NCBI GenBank assembly: GCA_020310875.1
Contig: CM035439.1
Coordinates: 143,270,700 to 143,334,699, forward strand
Reading direction: 5' to 3'
From: Ceratopteris richardii
Taxonomy: Eukaryota; Streptophyta; Polypodiopsida; Polypodiales; Pteridaceae
DNA length: 64,000 bases
Positions within the stretch are counted from its first letter, which is position 1, and each line of letters starts with the position of its first letter. The notes under the pieces are model-generated. The model had not been told where the DNA came from and ran no database searches. It saw only the letters and a list, made by a program, of their open reading frames with translations. Position numbers and translations under genes: made by a program. This document shows, in pieces, positions 21,531 through 33,083 of the stretch.

Positions 21531-24500
21531 ATGATCGTCATCTCGCTAAATGCTAGAGGGCTAACGGACCCCTCAAGAGCGACCATCATTGGTCAATGGC
21601 TGCGCGACATTAGTTTAAACCCAGACATTATATGTATTCAAGAGATTAAAATTGACGGAGAAGACCTACTGAAACGCCTCAGACAGATCTCCTCAGCCCA
21701 TGTGTGGATCCCTACGAAACACTAGAGGGGGTCTGGAGGAACGGCTATCGGAGTTAAACACCTCTGGCTTGAAAAGTTAGAGAACTCCGTTGAAGATGTA
21801 AGTCACCGTTGGATTGCGGCTTCCTTTGGTGCTCCTCTTTCTGTTACTATGGTTTCCTTGTACGCTCCTAACGGGGATCTGGAGCGACTGAACACTTGGG
21901 CCTCACTTGACTCACTTCCCCACAACGTGCTTATTTGTGGAGACTTCAACATGGTGGAGGACCCTAGGGACAGATGGATGGGCAAGGGTAGGATCATTGA
22001 CGGCCGGGAGAAGGAAACGTGGGACATGACCAAACTCCACTTGGACTTGGTTGAATTCAAAGACTTGAATGGCTTCTCTTGGTCGAATCTCCAGGCGGGC
22101 GAGGACCTGAGGAAAGCTAGGCTCGATAGATGCTACATCTCTCAGGGCTTTACTCATCAGTGGGGCCACCCTACCATCACGCAACGCACTGACCTCACCA
22201 TCTCTGACCACTACCCGATCATTATCACTTTTCAACCTTCAATCAAGATCCGCAAGGCCCCGTGGTTCCATGCCAACGCGTCCTCCTTCTCTCTCCCCTC
22301 CGTCCACCAAGAGATTGCGGATGTGTGGAAGGCGGCGTTTGCTTCTGGCTTGGCCCCTGCCAAGTGTTGGAGAAGTGCGGTCGACAAGTCTCGTAAGATC
22401 ATGATTAGAACTAAGAAAATGATCGAGACTGTGAGACGGGATCGTAGGGAAGCTCTTTACCACAGACTCTGGCGGCTCGAGGAGGAAGTGAACAAAGGAA
22501 AACTCCAAGCCCAGAAAGGTCTCCGAAAAGTCAGAGCAGTGTTGAGATACGAGGAAGAAATACAAAGGAAAAACTTGCAATTCTTCTTCAAGGAGTGGTG
22601 GGCCGGCAAAGCCGACAAACCCACTAAGGAGATGTGCCGTATCCTTAAAAGGAAACACAACAGAGAGTCGATCCCCCTACTGCTTGATCCACATGGCAAT
22701 GTATGCAATTCGGAAGAAGATAATTTTGGCGTCATCGAAGGGCACTTCACGAGACTCCTTGGAACCTCGAACCCCCTCTCCCACCATAGAAGGGACTGCA
22801 TGGCTGCCATTTCTTGGGTTTCCCCACGGAGAATTCCACCCAACCTTCACTCCCTGCTCCATGCCCCTATCTCGGAATCAGAAATCATCGAGGTTATTGA
22901 TGCCCTCCCCCGCGGTAAAAGCCCGGGACCCGACGGACTCACTAACGAGTTCTTTAAATCCTTCAAGCTGGTGGTTGCCACCCCTCTTCGGATGGTCTGG
23001 CAAGAAGCGCTAAAGTTTGGTGCTCTTCCTTCTTGTCTAAATAATGGAATTATCAAGTTGATTCACAAGAAGGGGGAAAAGAACAGAATCGAGAACTGGC
23101 GGCCGATTACGATGCTCCAAACAGGATATAAGATCATCGCCAAAGTCATCGCCAACAGGCTTTCGTGCCACTTGAGATCTTGGCTTAGTGAGGACCAAAA
23201 AGGTTTCATCAAAGGCAGGTCCATCCTGGAAACCATTATGGACATTTGGGAAGGTATGCAATATGCAAAGGAGTCCAACCAAGACGTGGTTTTCCTCAAG
23301 ATCGACTTTGACAAAGCCTACGATAGGCTTGAATGGGACTATATTCTGCAGTCGCTCCAAGACCTCGGATGTAGTCGGGAATTCACCAGGATGATCGCGA
23401 CCCTTCTCGGAAACGCAACGACTCAAATTAACGTAAACGGCAAACTTTCGAAGGCGATCCACCTTAAAAGATCTATTAGACAAGGGTGCCCTCTGGCCCC
23501 TCTCCTCTTTGCCATCGCCACTGAGGGGCTGAGAAGACTGGTGGCACATCATGTGGAGGCTGGCAATATCAAAGGCCTCCGACTGCCTCACGGCCACAGC
23601 CAAATCATCATGAGACTATTTGCCGATGATATGAACGCGTTCGTTCACAATGATAACACCAGTCTGGAGACGTTCTGGAGGTGCCTTGATACCTTTTGTG
23701 TGGCCTCTGGATCCAAAATCAACCATAATAAGACCGCCTTTAGGGCTATTGTGGGACAACAACCTGGCCTCCTCATTGACCATGGTTGCCAAATCATTCC
23801 GCAGGGCCAAATCTTTCGGCTGCTTGGCATCCCCTTGGGGTTTGACGTCCCTATGGAACAGCGTTGGAACTGGGTGCTGGCCAAACTTGAAAACAAGCTC
23901 AACTACTGGAGAGGCATGCAAATCAATCTCGCTGGACGTGCTATGGTCATCAACACGTTCCTCCTCTCGTCCACCATCTATTTCCTTTCTTGTTGGAGAC
24001 CGAATGAGCAAGGCCTGTCCAAGCTGAATAGCATCTGCAGGAACTTTCTGTGGACGGGTGATCATAACAGAAGGGGGGTGCCTAAGATCAAATGGGCCAT
24101 CTGCACCAGCCACAGAGATAGCGGGGGGCTTGGTATCCTGGACATTGGGTGTATGGCCAACAAACTGGCTGCCAAATGGATGATTAAGGCTTGGTGCAAC
24201 AGGGAGGCCTCGTGGGCCAAGCTGATCTTCAGAAACAAGAATGAGTTGGCCCTCATGGGGTTCCCAAGCTGGAAGAATCTCGACATCATGACCCTGCTAT
24301 TCTCCCTGATCCCTGTCTTCCCGAAAGGCTCCAATCTGGTGTGCTCCCTTTGGAAGGGCTGGAACAAAGTCAAAAGCTTCACAAGAATTAGTGAGGACTG
24401 GAAGTGGGCGGCCGGAATCAGACAAAACGACTCTATCTGGTTCCCGGTACATGGCATCCGGAGTGTGGAGTCGTGGAACATTCGAAATGCCAAGAGACTA

Positions 24501-25355
24501 TGGCACAAAGGATTCAAAAAATGGAAACACCTCTGGAAACATGACTCCAACGGCTGGATCAATTTCGAGGACATGGATCCTTCCAAAAACATCTCCTACG
24601 AAGAATGGAACACTTTGCAAAGCAGATGCCTCGCATGGGATCGGAACAAGATTCGCCTTCTCATGGGACACGATGCTCCGAACTCGCTTGGTCTCAAATG
24701 GCACAATGGAAATAACATACTCAAAATCCCGAACATCAAAGAAACGACTGACCTCCAGATCAGTCTCAACAAGAAGTGGTGCCTGGCTTGGACGCGACTT
24801 CGATGGGACATGAAATTCATGAGTATTTGGCACCCCCTGATCGAGATTAAGAAGTCTGTCCTCCTTTGGCAAATTCTGCATCGTGGCATTTGGACTAACC
24901 ACAAGGCTTGTAAAATTTGCGGGGTCCCTCCTTGGTGCAAACGCTGTCACCGGGCTATTGAAGATGTCCCACATATCTTCCTCTCCTGCCCCAGCTCCCT
25001 CAAAATATGGCAGATGGTGGGAAAGAAACTCAGACTTCTGAAACAGCTTAGCTGGAAACAAGTCCTTTTGGGAGAAGCGATCGGCTGCTCCGCGACACTC
25101 TGGAACGCCATCAGAGGGGAAGTCTTGTGGAAAATCTGGCGGGAGCGGTGTGCTCTCAACTTCGGCGATACCCCCAAGGAATGGTCGATTGAGAAATCAC
25201 TATTCCTCCTTGGCAAAAGGATTGTTAACTGTAAGAAATCCCCCCCCTTCAGGCACCATAAAGTCCTCATTTTGATCAACAACAAGCTCAAACCCAAGTG
25301 GGCCCCGCATGAGGGCGATGAGAGGGTGATCAACCTTCTATGTAATGCAACCTAG
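21531..25355 (+). pseudogene. LINE ORF2: endonuclease and reverse transcriptase
   Basis: A frame of 1,274 codons with one in-frame TAG at 21723-21725 (codon 65), otherwise open. The AP-like endonuclease occupies residues 1-235 or so: SLNARGL and IQEIK near the N-terminus, CGDFNMVEDPRDRW near residue 137, and SDHYPI near 225. RT spans about 440-760, with IDFDKAYDRLEW, SIRQGCPLAPLLF and the catalytic FADD near 697. A zf-RVT domain (CKICGVPPWCKRCHRAIEDVPHIFLSC) lies near 1127-1153. The protein nicks the target and copies the RNA in place. Plant L1 ORF2 proteins are usually 1,200-1,350 residues, so the length fits. Translation from the ATG at 21849 would lack the N-terminal part of the endonuclease. 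Confidence 0.92.
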
Positions 25356-25496
25356 AACTCATACAGGTTTCCCCTGCTTTGTGGGATTTGGGGGGTCCCG
25401 TGGGCGCTAGTCCCCTTCTTTTGTACCTTTGTTTCTTAATTTAATTCAAGTCCGGGAGAGTAGGCTATTGCCGAACTTCCTTTATATTAAAAAAAA
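25356..25496 (+). other. LINE 3' untranslated region and A-rich tail
   Basis: About 130 bp with a GT-rich stretch (TTTGGGGGGTCCC) ending in TTAAAAAAAA, then the target duplication. The tail is short, as in many plant LINEs. Confidence 0.8.
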
Positions 25497-25832
25497 TTCG
25501 TGTAAGCGGCTGTCTCTGAACTGCCTGCAAATGATGACGCCCGGGATTGTGGAGCCGACGCCTGTGCGAAGAGTCGCAGAGGGCGTTCTCTGATGGCTGC
25601 TTTGAGAGACGGGGTCACACGGAGTGTTGTAAGAGGGGGTCCTACGGGGCTCCCTCAAAATCTCCTTCTCTAGCTGCAGAAGAGAGCTTGGATCGAGAAT
25701 CCCAACGACGACAAAGAAGACACCCAACTCCAGAAACGCTCGCGACCCCAAAAAAAAAACATGCACGCATGCGCCCACTACTCAAAATTTTTGCTAATTT
25801 TAGCTCAACGAAAATCTTGCTTTGATACCAAG
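25497..25832 (-). mobile_element. Element C leader, right part, with primer site
   Basis: This continues 20363 after one copy of the duplicated target (ending near 25509). There is no coding similarity. An A run lies at about 25750-25760. The minus strand reads TTGGTATCAAA at 25821-25831, an initiator-Met-type primer site, next to the LTR. Confidence 0.65.
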
Positions 25833-26046
25833 TGTGAGGCTTTCCTCAAAAGACATGTGAATGATGTGTGTGTAACTCTCCTCCCATCCATTTATATCCT
25901 CTTGTATCTAAAATAGCAGTGATCTGGAATGTTCTAGCATCGCCATGTGGCCAGCATGCAACACTCATCCCCACTAACCATCAAATACCTTAGGATATAC
26001 CCCCGAGCTTAGGACCTTGGCTAACTAGCCCTCGTCCCACACACAC
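25833..26046 (-). repeat. Element C 5' LTR (approximate)
   Basis: Starts TGTGAGGC next to the primer site and ends at a CACACACA run, about 214 bp. The far boundary is estimated only from the TG...CA rule, because no second copy is present. Confidence 0.5.
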
Positions 26047-29000
26047 ATGGAATGGTCTCTGTAGACCAATGTCTGACAAGTGATGCGGTGAACAAGGAGC
26101 TGGCACTTATGTATAAGGAAGTGCCAAGCTATGTGGAAATCACTCCACAAAAGGAAGTAAGGCCAAAGCTTTGCGAAAAGCTTCAAACTTCTCCCTAGGC
26201 AGAGCCTTTGTGAAAAGGTCTGCAATGTTCTCCTGCATGGGCACATATGCCAAGCTGATCTCCCCAACAGAGAACCTCTCCCTGACATAATGATAATGCA
26301 CCTCAATGTGCTTAGTGCGAGCATGGAACACAAGGTTCCTCGCAACTGCCAATGCGCTCTGACTGTCAGTGAAGATGGTGGTGGCAAAAGATTGGCCAAC
26401 ACGCAAATCAGCCATAAGGCGTCTGAGCCACACACACTCAACAGTCGCTGTGAAAGCTGCCCTATACTGAGCTTCACAACTCGAAGTGGCCACGGTAGGC
26501 TGCTTCTTGCTCAACCAAGATATACATGAGCTACCAAGCATGAAGCAAAAACCACTGGTGGACACACGAGTGTCATAGAAACCAGCCAAATCTGAGTCAA
26601 AAAAAGCATGCAAATCTGGCAGTAGTGATCACCCCTTGGGATAAAACAACCCAAGTAGCAGAGCACCACTCAAGTAGCGAAAGATGCGCTTAACCGCCTT
26701 CCAATGCGTGACTCTTGGGCAATGCATAAACCTGCTCATCTGTGAGACAGCAAACTGAATATCTGGCCGAGTAATGCATAAGTAAATCAAGCATCCAACA
26801 GCCTGCTGATAGAGAACAGCATCAAATGCATCTCCAGCATCATGAAGACTCAATCGTAAACCTGTCTCCATAGGAGTGGCAATAGGCTTACAATCTTCAA
26901 GGCCAAAACGCTGCAATAATGTGTCAATATATTTCGTTTGACACAAAGCCATCCCACCATCAACATGCATAAATTGAATGCCCAAATAGTGATGCAAATG
27001 CCCCAAATCAGACATCTCAAATGAGGCATGCAAATCAACCTTGAAATCAGCAATATGCTTCTCAATAGGACCACTGAGCAGCATGTCATCAACATAGAAA
27101 ATAATGATCAAAAGCACATCATTAGCACACTTAACATATAAGGTGCTTTCACTTGGACTGTTCTCAAAACCATGTGCAACCAGATAGGCATGTATCTTCT
27201 CATACCAAGCACATGGTGCTTGCTTTAAACCATATAATGCCTTCTTTAACGTGCACACCTGGTTTTCATGCCCTTTCTGCATAAAGCCACGGGGCTGAAA
27301 AACATACACTTCTTCATGCAAGTCACCATTCAGAAATGCTATTTTAATGTCCAACTGATGTACATTCCAACCATGATGGGCTGCAAGTGCACAAATGCTC
27401 CGAACAGTAGTCATACGGCATGTAGGTGCAAAGGTCTCATCAAAATCAATGCCTCTTTCCTGCGCATAACCCTTTGCAACAAGCCTAGCCTTATACCTGT
27501 CAACTGTACCATTAGGTTTACGCTTCAGCTTGCATACCCACTTAATGCCAATGGCCTTCTTGCTAGGAGGCAAGTCACATAAAGACCATGTACCATTCTT
27601 CATTATAGCATCATATTCAAATTGCATAGCAGCCATCCAATTTTCTGAATTCTATGCTTCATCAAAAGAAACAGGCTCATTCTCATCATAGAGACTAGAT
27701 GCAGCCATAGCTTAACAATCTGATGCAAAGGAGGCACTATGAGAGCCTGAACGAGTACAATATGACAAAGGTGCATCTAATTTGCTGTCACGCAAAGTTT
27801 GCACCAGCCATTTTGGCATAATTTTTGCCTGCTCAATATCACCTCTCTCATCAACAAGTGCATCATGTAAATCTGCATCAGAAATGGAATGATCTACATC
27901 ATCATATGAAACCTGCAAAGGCTGAGAAGTTGCCTCATTAGGATCAGCACTAGAATGTCCATCTATAAAAAGAGGCATCAAAGTATCATACATGTCTTTG
28001 GAGCTAACAGATGTCTCCTTAGTACATGAAAACAATGGCTGAATAACATCTTCCACAAATACAACAGCACGGATAACCAAAATGTGTTTAGTCTATGGAT
28101 GATATAGACGATGGCCTTTACATTAGAAATGTACCCAAGAAAAATACATTTTACTGCCTTATCATCCAATTTTCTATGATGTTGTTCAGGCACTAGTGCA
28201 TATGCCAAACAACCAAAAACATGAAGATGAGCAACAGATGGCTTGCGTTCATGCTAAGCCTCATATGGAGTGATAGACTGTAGTGGTTTAGTGGGACACC
28301 TGTTCAGTACATATGCTGCACACATGATAGCCTCAAGCCAGAAACTATGTGGTAAAGCCTGACTCTTGACCATGCACCTCGCCATCTCCATGAGTGACCT
28401 GTTCTTTCATTCAGCAACTCCATTCTGTTGGTGTATATGGCACTGTACACTGGTGTTTTATCCCACGTTGAGCCAGAAATGCATTAAAATCAGAAGACAT
28501 ATATTCCCCCCCTTGATCAGAAGGGAGGGTGCCCATTTTACATGCTGAAAGATTTTCAGCCAAAACCAAAAACTGTTTAAAGCACATGAACACTTCGGAC
28601 TTTACTTTGAGTGCATATACCCATGCATACCTGGAAAAATCATCAATGAAAGTCACAAAGTAAAGATAATTTCCAAAAGAAGGTGTCTGCATAGAACCAG
28701 AGACATCACTATGTACAAGCTGCAGTTTCTGAGTAGCCCGAACTGAACCATCTTTTGGAAAGGATGAATGCTACATTTTGCCCAAAATACACCCTTCACA
28801 AACATGTTTTCTAGGTACCTGAAGTTTGGGCAACAAGGACACCATTTCATATTTCTACAGGCGTAGCAAACTAGCAAAATTCAGATGACCACAGAAATCA
28901 ACTGTTCCTTCAAGTCTTTGATCTTTGTTAGGAAACTGTCCATAGAATCACCTTCATTCATCTGCTCACTCTCCAACTGTTTTCGGAGGTAAGCAACACG

Positions 29001-29772
29001 AGCCTCATTCCTAGCTTGGTACAATGTGGTAAGTGTATCCCAAGCATCCTTAGCTGTTCTGCAAGAGCGAATGTGAGGAATAATGAAACGTTTGACAGAC
29101 AAGGCTATCAAAGCATTTGCTTGGGCATCTTTGCCATCCCAGCAAATCTGCTCTGCAGTGGGTGCAGCAAAAACAGAAGCACAAACAGGAATCTGGTGAA
29201 TATCATATTCGACACCATCTTCATTACCTCCACCACCTGTATTTGCAGTACCTGTAGTCAGAGGTGTAACAGGATGTCTTTCAACACCCTGCATAATGTT
29301 CCACAATCCTTTTGCAACCAATACATGTCGCATCATATAAGCCCATAACGGGTAGTTGGTACCATCCAACTTATCCTCAACAACCAACATACGGAATACA
29401 TCACTGCTTTCAGCCATGGCCGGTGACTAAAATACCTTGATGCAAAAAATTAATTGTATCTCAAAAAGTTGAACAGAACTGCCCAGACAAATTCTGCTAG
29501 ACCTGTAGCAGACTTCGAGATGCTTATACTGGCGAACAGAAACTGGTACATACCTTTGGCACAAAAAGATGAAATATCCTGCACAAGCGCTACGATAGTG
29601 CGTTCGAAGGCTAAAACGAGCTCAGATCGCGATTTCGGCACCACACAGCGAAGCTGTTTTGATCTCTGAAACACCTTGAGTATGCTCACCAAATTTCATG
29701 CAAATCTGAGATTGCAAACGGAGGAGTGTCGACGGCGCCCTAGATGAAGTGACGACCTGCTCTGATACCAAT
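26047..29772 (-). mobile_element. Element D: Ty1/copia coding fossil
   Basis: A minus-strand copia element. From its 5' end: primer site (29760-29770), gag starting at 29417 (MAESSDVFRMLVVEDKLDGTNYPLWAYMM), pre-integrase and integrase parts (about 28190-28880, with TFIDDFSRYAWVYALK), RT (about 26630-27640, with WVCKLKRKPNGTVDRYKARLVAKGYAQ, LDIKIAFLNGDL, and YVDD), and RNase H (about 26140-26613, with KKQPTVATSSCEAQY and RTKHIEVHYHYVRE). Parts of the internal region are missing and it is broken in several places. Its 3' LTR is absent; element C's LTR abuts instead. Confidence 0.92.
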
Positions 29773-29997
29773 TGTTGGAGATAGACGTCTACGGAAGCAC
29801 ACAAAAAACACAAGGAAGAAGAAGAAGCTTGGAGCACAAACACACAATACTGAATGTATTACTAGAGAATGTACAAAGATAAGTAGCTAAGGATATGCGT
29901 ATATACAAGCTGGGGGGAAAAAACCTCCTAAAGGGGGAAAAAAGTGCCTCGGCGGTCCTAGTGTGTTCATACACATCACTACCTAAATATATCAACA
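29773..29997 (-). repeat. Element D 5' LTR
   Basis: 225 bp, plus-strand TGTTGGAG...ATCAACA, with TGTTG/CAACA inverted ends. It is directly next to the initiator-Met-type primer site (TGGTATCAGAG on the minus strand). Confidence 0.75.
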
Positions 29998-29999
29998 TT

Positions 30000-31140
30000 C
30001 ACCTATCTTCAGATGAACAGTGTATGTTTGTAGTAAACTCAGATGTTTGGTGTATTAAGAGTGGGGCAGCCAAACAGTAGTTTCTTCACTTCACTACCTA
30101 TAGAGAATACTATCACATGTGTCAAAAACTTCTCTTACTCTATTATGGGAGTTGGTAAGATCATTCTGACTACTATTGATGGTAGTTCTTTTACATTTCT
30201 AGATGCTTTATTTGTGCCACTAATCAAGAGAAATCAATTATCAGTTTTTGCATTAGCCAAGAATGGCTTGCTTGTGAAATTTGTTAATGTCAGATGTATA
30301 GTTTAGGATCTATCAATGGCGATGTGGTTATTGCTTCTCGCATTTTATGTCATGGGTTGTATAAGCTCATAGACTATGAAAAATTTGTGAATGATTTAGC
30401 ATGTGCAGTACATGTTTCTCACGCTATGTCAGATGCAAGGCTTTGGCATGCATGCTTTGGTCATCTAAATTTTGCTAGTTTTCTATGCCTGCAAAATTTT
30501 GAAATGGTGTCCTCTTTGCCCAAACTTGAGGCACCCAATAAAATTTTTGTGAAGGTTGTATCTTGGGCAAAATGCAACGTTCCTCCTTTCCAAAAGATGC
30601 TTTAGTTCGAGCTACTCAGAAATTGCAGCATATACATACCGATGTATGTGCTCTATGAAGACACCTTCTTTTGGAAAGTATCTTTACCTAGTGACTTACA
30701 TTGAAGATTTTTCTAGACATGCATGGGTATATCCATTGAAAGCAAAGTCCGAAGTTTTCATGCGCTTCAAACATTTTTTGGTTTTGGTTGAAAATTTGTC
30801 AACATGTAAAATGGGCACCCTCCATTCTGATTGAGGTGGGGAATATATGCCTTTTGCAACTATTACATGGACCAGTAAGAAGCAACCAAGTCTTGCTTTG
30901 TTGAGTACAAAGGTTAGGTATAGAGATGCTATAATGGCAGCATGTGAAGCATCGTGGCTAGAGATGCTACTTGAAGATTTAGGTGTCAATGTGCAAAAGC
31001 CTATCAGCATCTATTGTGATAATATTAACAACATATAGATAGCATAGAACCCTATTTTCCATGCTAGAACAAAGCTTATTGAGGTGCACTATCATTTCAT
31101 CAAGGAAAAGGTATTATCAAGTGATATTTGTGGAGAAATT
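30000..31140 (+). mobile_element. Element E: plus-strand copia scrap
   Basis: Pieces of copia pol on the plus strand: the protease-downstream and pre-integrase part (about 30040-30600, DARLWHACFGHLNFAS), an integrase start (about 30655-30835, YLVTYIEDFSRHAWVYPLKAKSEVF), and an RNase H part (about 30850-31130, WTSKKQPSLALLSTK and ARTKLIEVHYHFIKEK). Its integrase is close to that of element D in the opposite orientation. It is incomplete and broken many times. Confidence 0.85.
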
Positions 31141-31344
31141 TGACTCCAATATACATAGTGCAAGTTAGAGAACCTCTTCTAGAATCTTCCCTGTAAGACA
31201 CATGCTTACTAAAACCTGATTCAATCACAACTTGGAGTTCCAATGGCTTTGAAATTTTGGCTACGCATAGTAGACACTATTAGATTTTCCAGAGCTAAAG
31301 AATACTCGATTTGGAATTCATATGAGCAGGCAACCAATTATCTG
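31141..31344. other. Unassigned stretch after element E
   Basis: About 200 bp, possibly the 3' untranslated part of element E. No motif was recognised. Confidence 0.3.
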
Positions 31345-33083
31345 TGTTATACTTTATGGAATATTTGGAATGAAGGTTTAATGCCTTGAGGATTTTAATG
31401 TGTGTTGTGTTTTGATTTAGCAAGTGGAGATCCATGAGGGTATGAACAAGTGTGAATGATTTTGAACGAGTATGAACGCACATGGATCTATTCAAATACT
31501 TTTGGAGATATTTAAAAGAGGATTTTTAGAGAATAAGTTATTTTTAGAAGATAGTTATTTTTAGCTACTTTTGTAAATAAGCAAAAGCACGCTATTTTTA
31601 GCATAGCCCTCATGTATCTTCTTTTCAGGACATAATAAGAAATTCCTATAAATATGCATGCTCTCATAGAGTTTTCCATCAGAGTATGTGGGGGGAGATT
31701 GTACCCAATCTGGTGTCATCTCTTGTCTCTTTCTATCTCTGAGTACTTTTTGTGTGATTTGTTTGTGTACTATCCTCTGCGTTCATGCATCTGTGGAATC
31801 TGGGCATCCATTCAATATCCAATTTCAATGATTTTTCTTGCTTTAGAAATCTCTTGTAGAGACCTTTCCATTAAGTGGCTAGAAGCAATAGTTTGGATTC
31901 AGTCCGTGTCATCTTCAGAATTTTGAAGTTTGGTATAGCTTTTCAATGACCCTCATTCGAGCATCGTTTTGAAGCATCGACCTTTGGAGGAGTATTGGAA
32001 AGCTATTTCGACAAAGTGCGGACCAACTTCAACACTTGCACACACCTGCAAGTTCTTCTTTTGAACCTAAAGATAAGTCGCTTGTCAATTTATATGCATG
32101 GTTACTTTTATTTTTGCATCCAATTACATATAAGACATGCAAAAGTAGACATGTAGTTTCGACGTGGATTTGCCTTCTGCATTTTTTTTTCTTCTTGTAC
32201 AGACCGAAAAGTACTTTCTTGTAGGTTTGCGAGGAGAAAAATATATATATACTTGTCAGGGTATGTAATACCTTTCGGTCTCCTTGTGGATAGATTATGC
32301 TTGTCGGCACCAAATATCATGGAAATTGTTTGTTGGAATTTTTTCGGTTTTCAAAATTGCACAGTTATGCTGCCAAATTTTTTAGAAAATTTGTATGCAC
32401 ATGCATTCAAGTATAGATTCATGATTAGAAACTCCATTGTTATATAATCACATCAAGATATTCATTTTTGTAAATCACTTTTTGATTGCATTTAGACTTA
32501 AACCTTGCTTACCCATTCACATTCACATTAAATTCCAATTTTCCAATTCCATGCATGTCTTTTTACATGGAACATGCTTATGATTGTTCAGTGATGGGAC
32601 ATGTGATTGGCCATCCATGTCTATTTTATTCTTATCAACTGAGGTCAGTTGCTCGACAACTGGGGGGCATGTTATACTTTATGGAATATTTGGAATGAAG
32701 GTTTAATGCCTTGAGGATTTTAATGTGTGTTGTGTTTTGATTTAACATGTGGAGATCCATGAGGGTATGAACAAGTGTGAATGAGTACGAATGCGCATGG
32801 ATTTATTCAAATACTTTTGGAGATATTTAGAAGAGGATTTTTAGAGAATAAGTTATTTTTAGAAGATACTTATTTTTAACTACTTTTGTAAATAAAGCAA
32901 AAGAACACTATTTTTAGTGTGGCCCTCATGTATCTTCTTTTCAGGACATAGTAAGAAATACCTATAAATATGCATGCTCTCATAGAGATGTGCATGAGAA
33001 CATGTGGGGGGAGATTGCACCCAATCTTGTGTCGTCTCTTTTCATCTCTTGTCTCTTTCTATTTTTTGCGTATGTGCTCTACA
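31345..33083 (+). mobile_element. Short non-coding LTR element (TRIM/LARD-like)
   Basis: Two direct repeats of about 390-410 bp start TGTTATACTTTATGG at 31345 and 32670 and share most of their length, including the AGAGGATTTTTAGAGAATAAG block and the ATGTGGGGGGAGATTG block. The second is directly preceded by an ACTGGGGGGCA polypurine tract, which sets plus orientation. The inner part (about 900 bp) has no coding similarity and no clear primer site. The LTR 3' ends are estimated (near 31740 and 33083). No target duplication is obvious. The repeats differ at several percent of sites by eye, with indels, so it is an older copy. Confidence 0.65.

Larger units (their letters stand above)
20364..25496 (+). 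mobile_element. L1-type LINE with an inverted 5' part
   Basis: A non-LTR retrotransposon of about 5.1 kb flanked by a 14-15 bp target duplication and ending in a short A run. ORF2 and the 3' end read on the plus strand. The bulk of ORF1 reads on the minus strand (about 20370-21230), while a plausible ORF1 C-terminus reads plus at about 21320-21523, directly before ORF2. The join lies somewhere between about 21230 and 21330. This is the structure left by twin priming, where a second primer starts reverse transcription inside the RNA and the 5' part lands inverted. The element is fairly young: ORF2 carries only one premature stop. Confidence 0.9.
17860..26046 (-). mobile_element. Element C: Ty3/gypsy fossil split by a LINE
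   Basis: A minus-strand gypsy element. From its 5' end: an LTR (about 25833-26046), a primer site (25821-25831), a leader (19280-20363 and 25510-25820, on either side of the LINE), gag (about 18530-19277), a zinc knuckle and the start of a protease, which reaches about 17865. RT, RNase H, integrase and the second LTR are not present, so it is incomplete and broken. The gag core (HRWWRKIEQDKKEPTTWDQFKILFYNNFVPLDERSRA) and the protease (VLFDTGSTHNVISSRLV) are of the gypsy type seen in chromoviruses, but no chromodomain remains to confirm that. Confidence 0.82.

Noticed and set aside
22239-25333. Several minus-strand frames of 100-190 codons
   Set aside because: Antisense shadows of LINE ORF2, with no domain of their own.
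25833-26046. 3' LTR of copia element D
   Set aside because: It does not match D's 5' LTR at 29773-29997, and its primer site faces left, so it fits the 5' LTR of gypsy element C.
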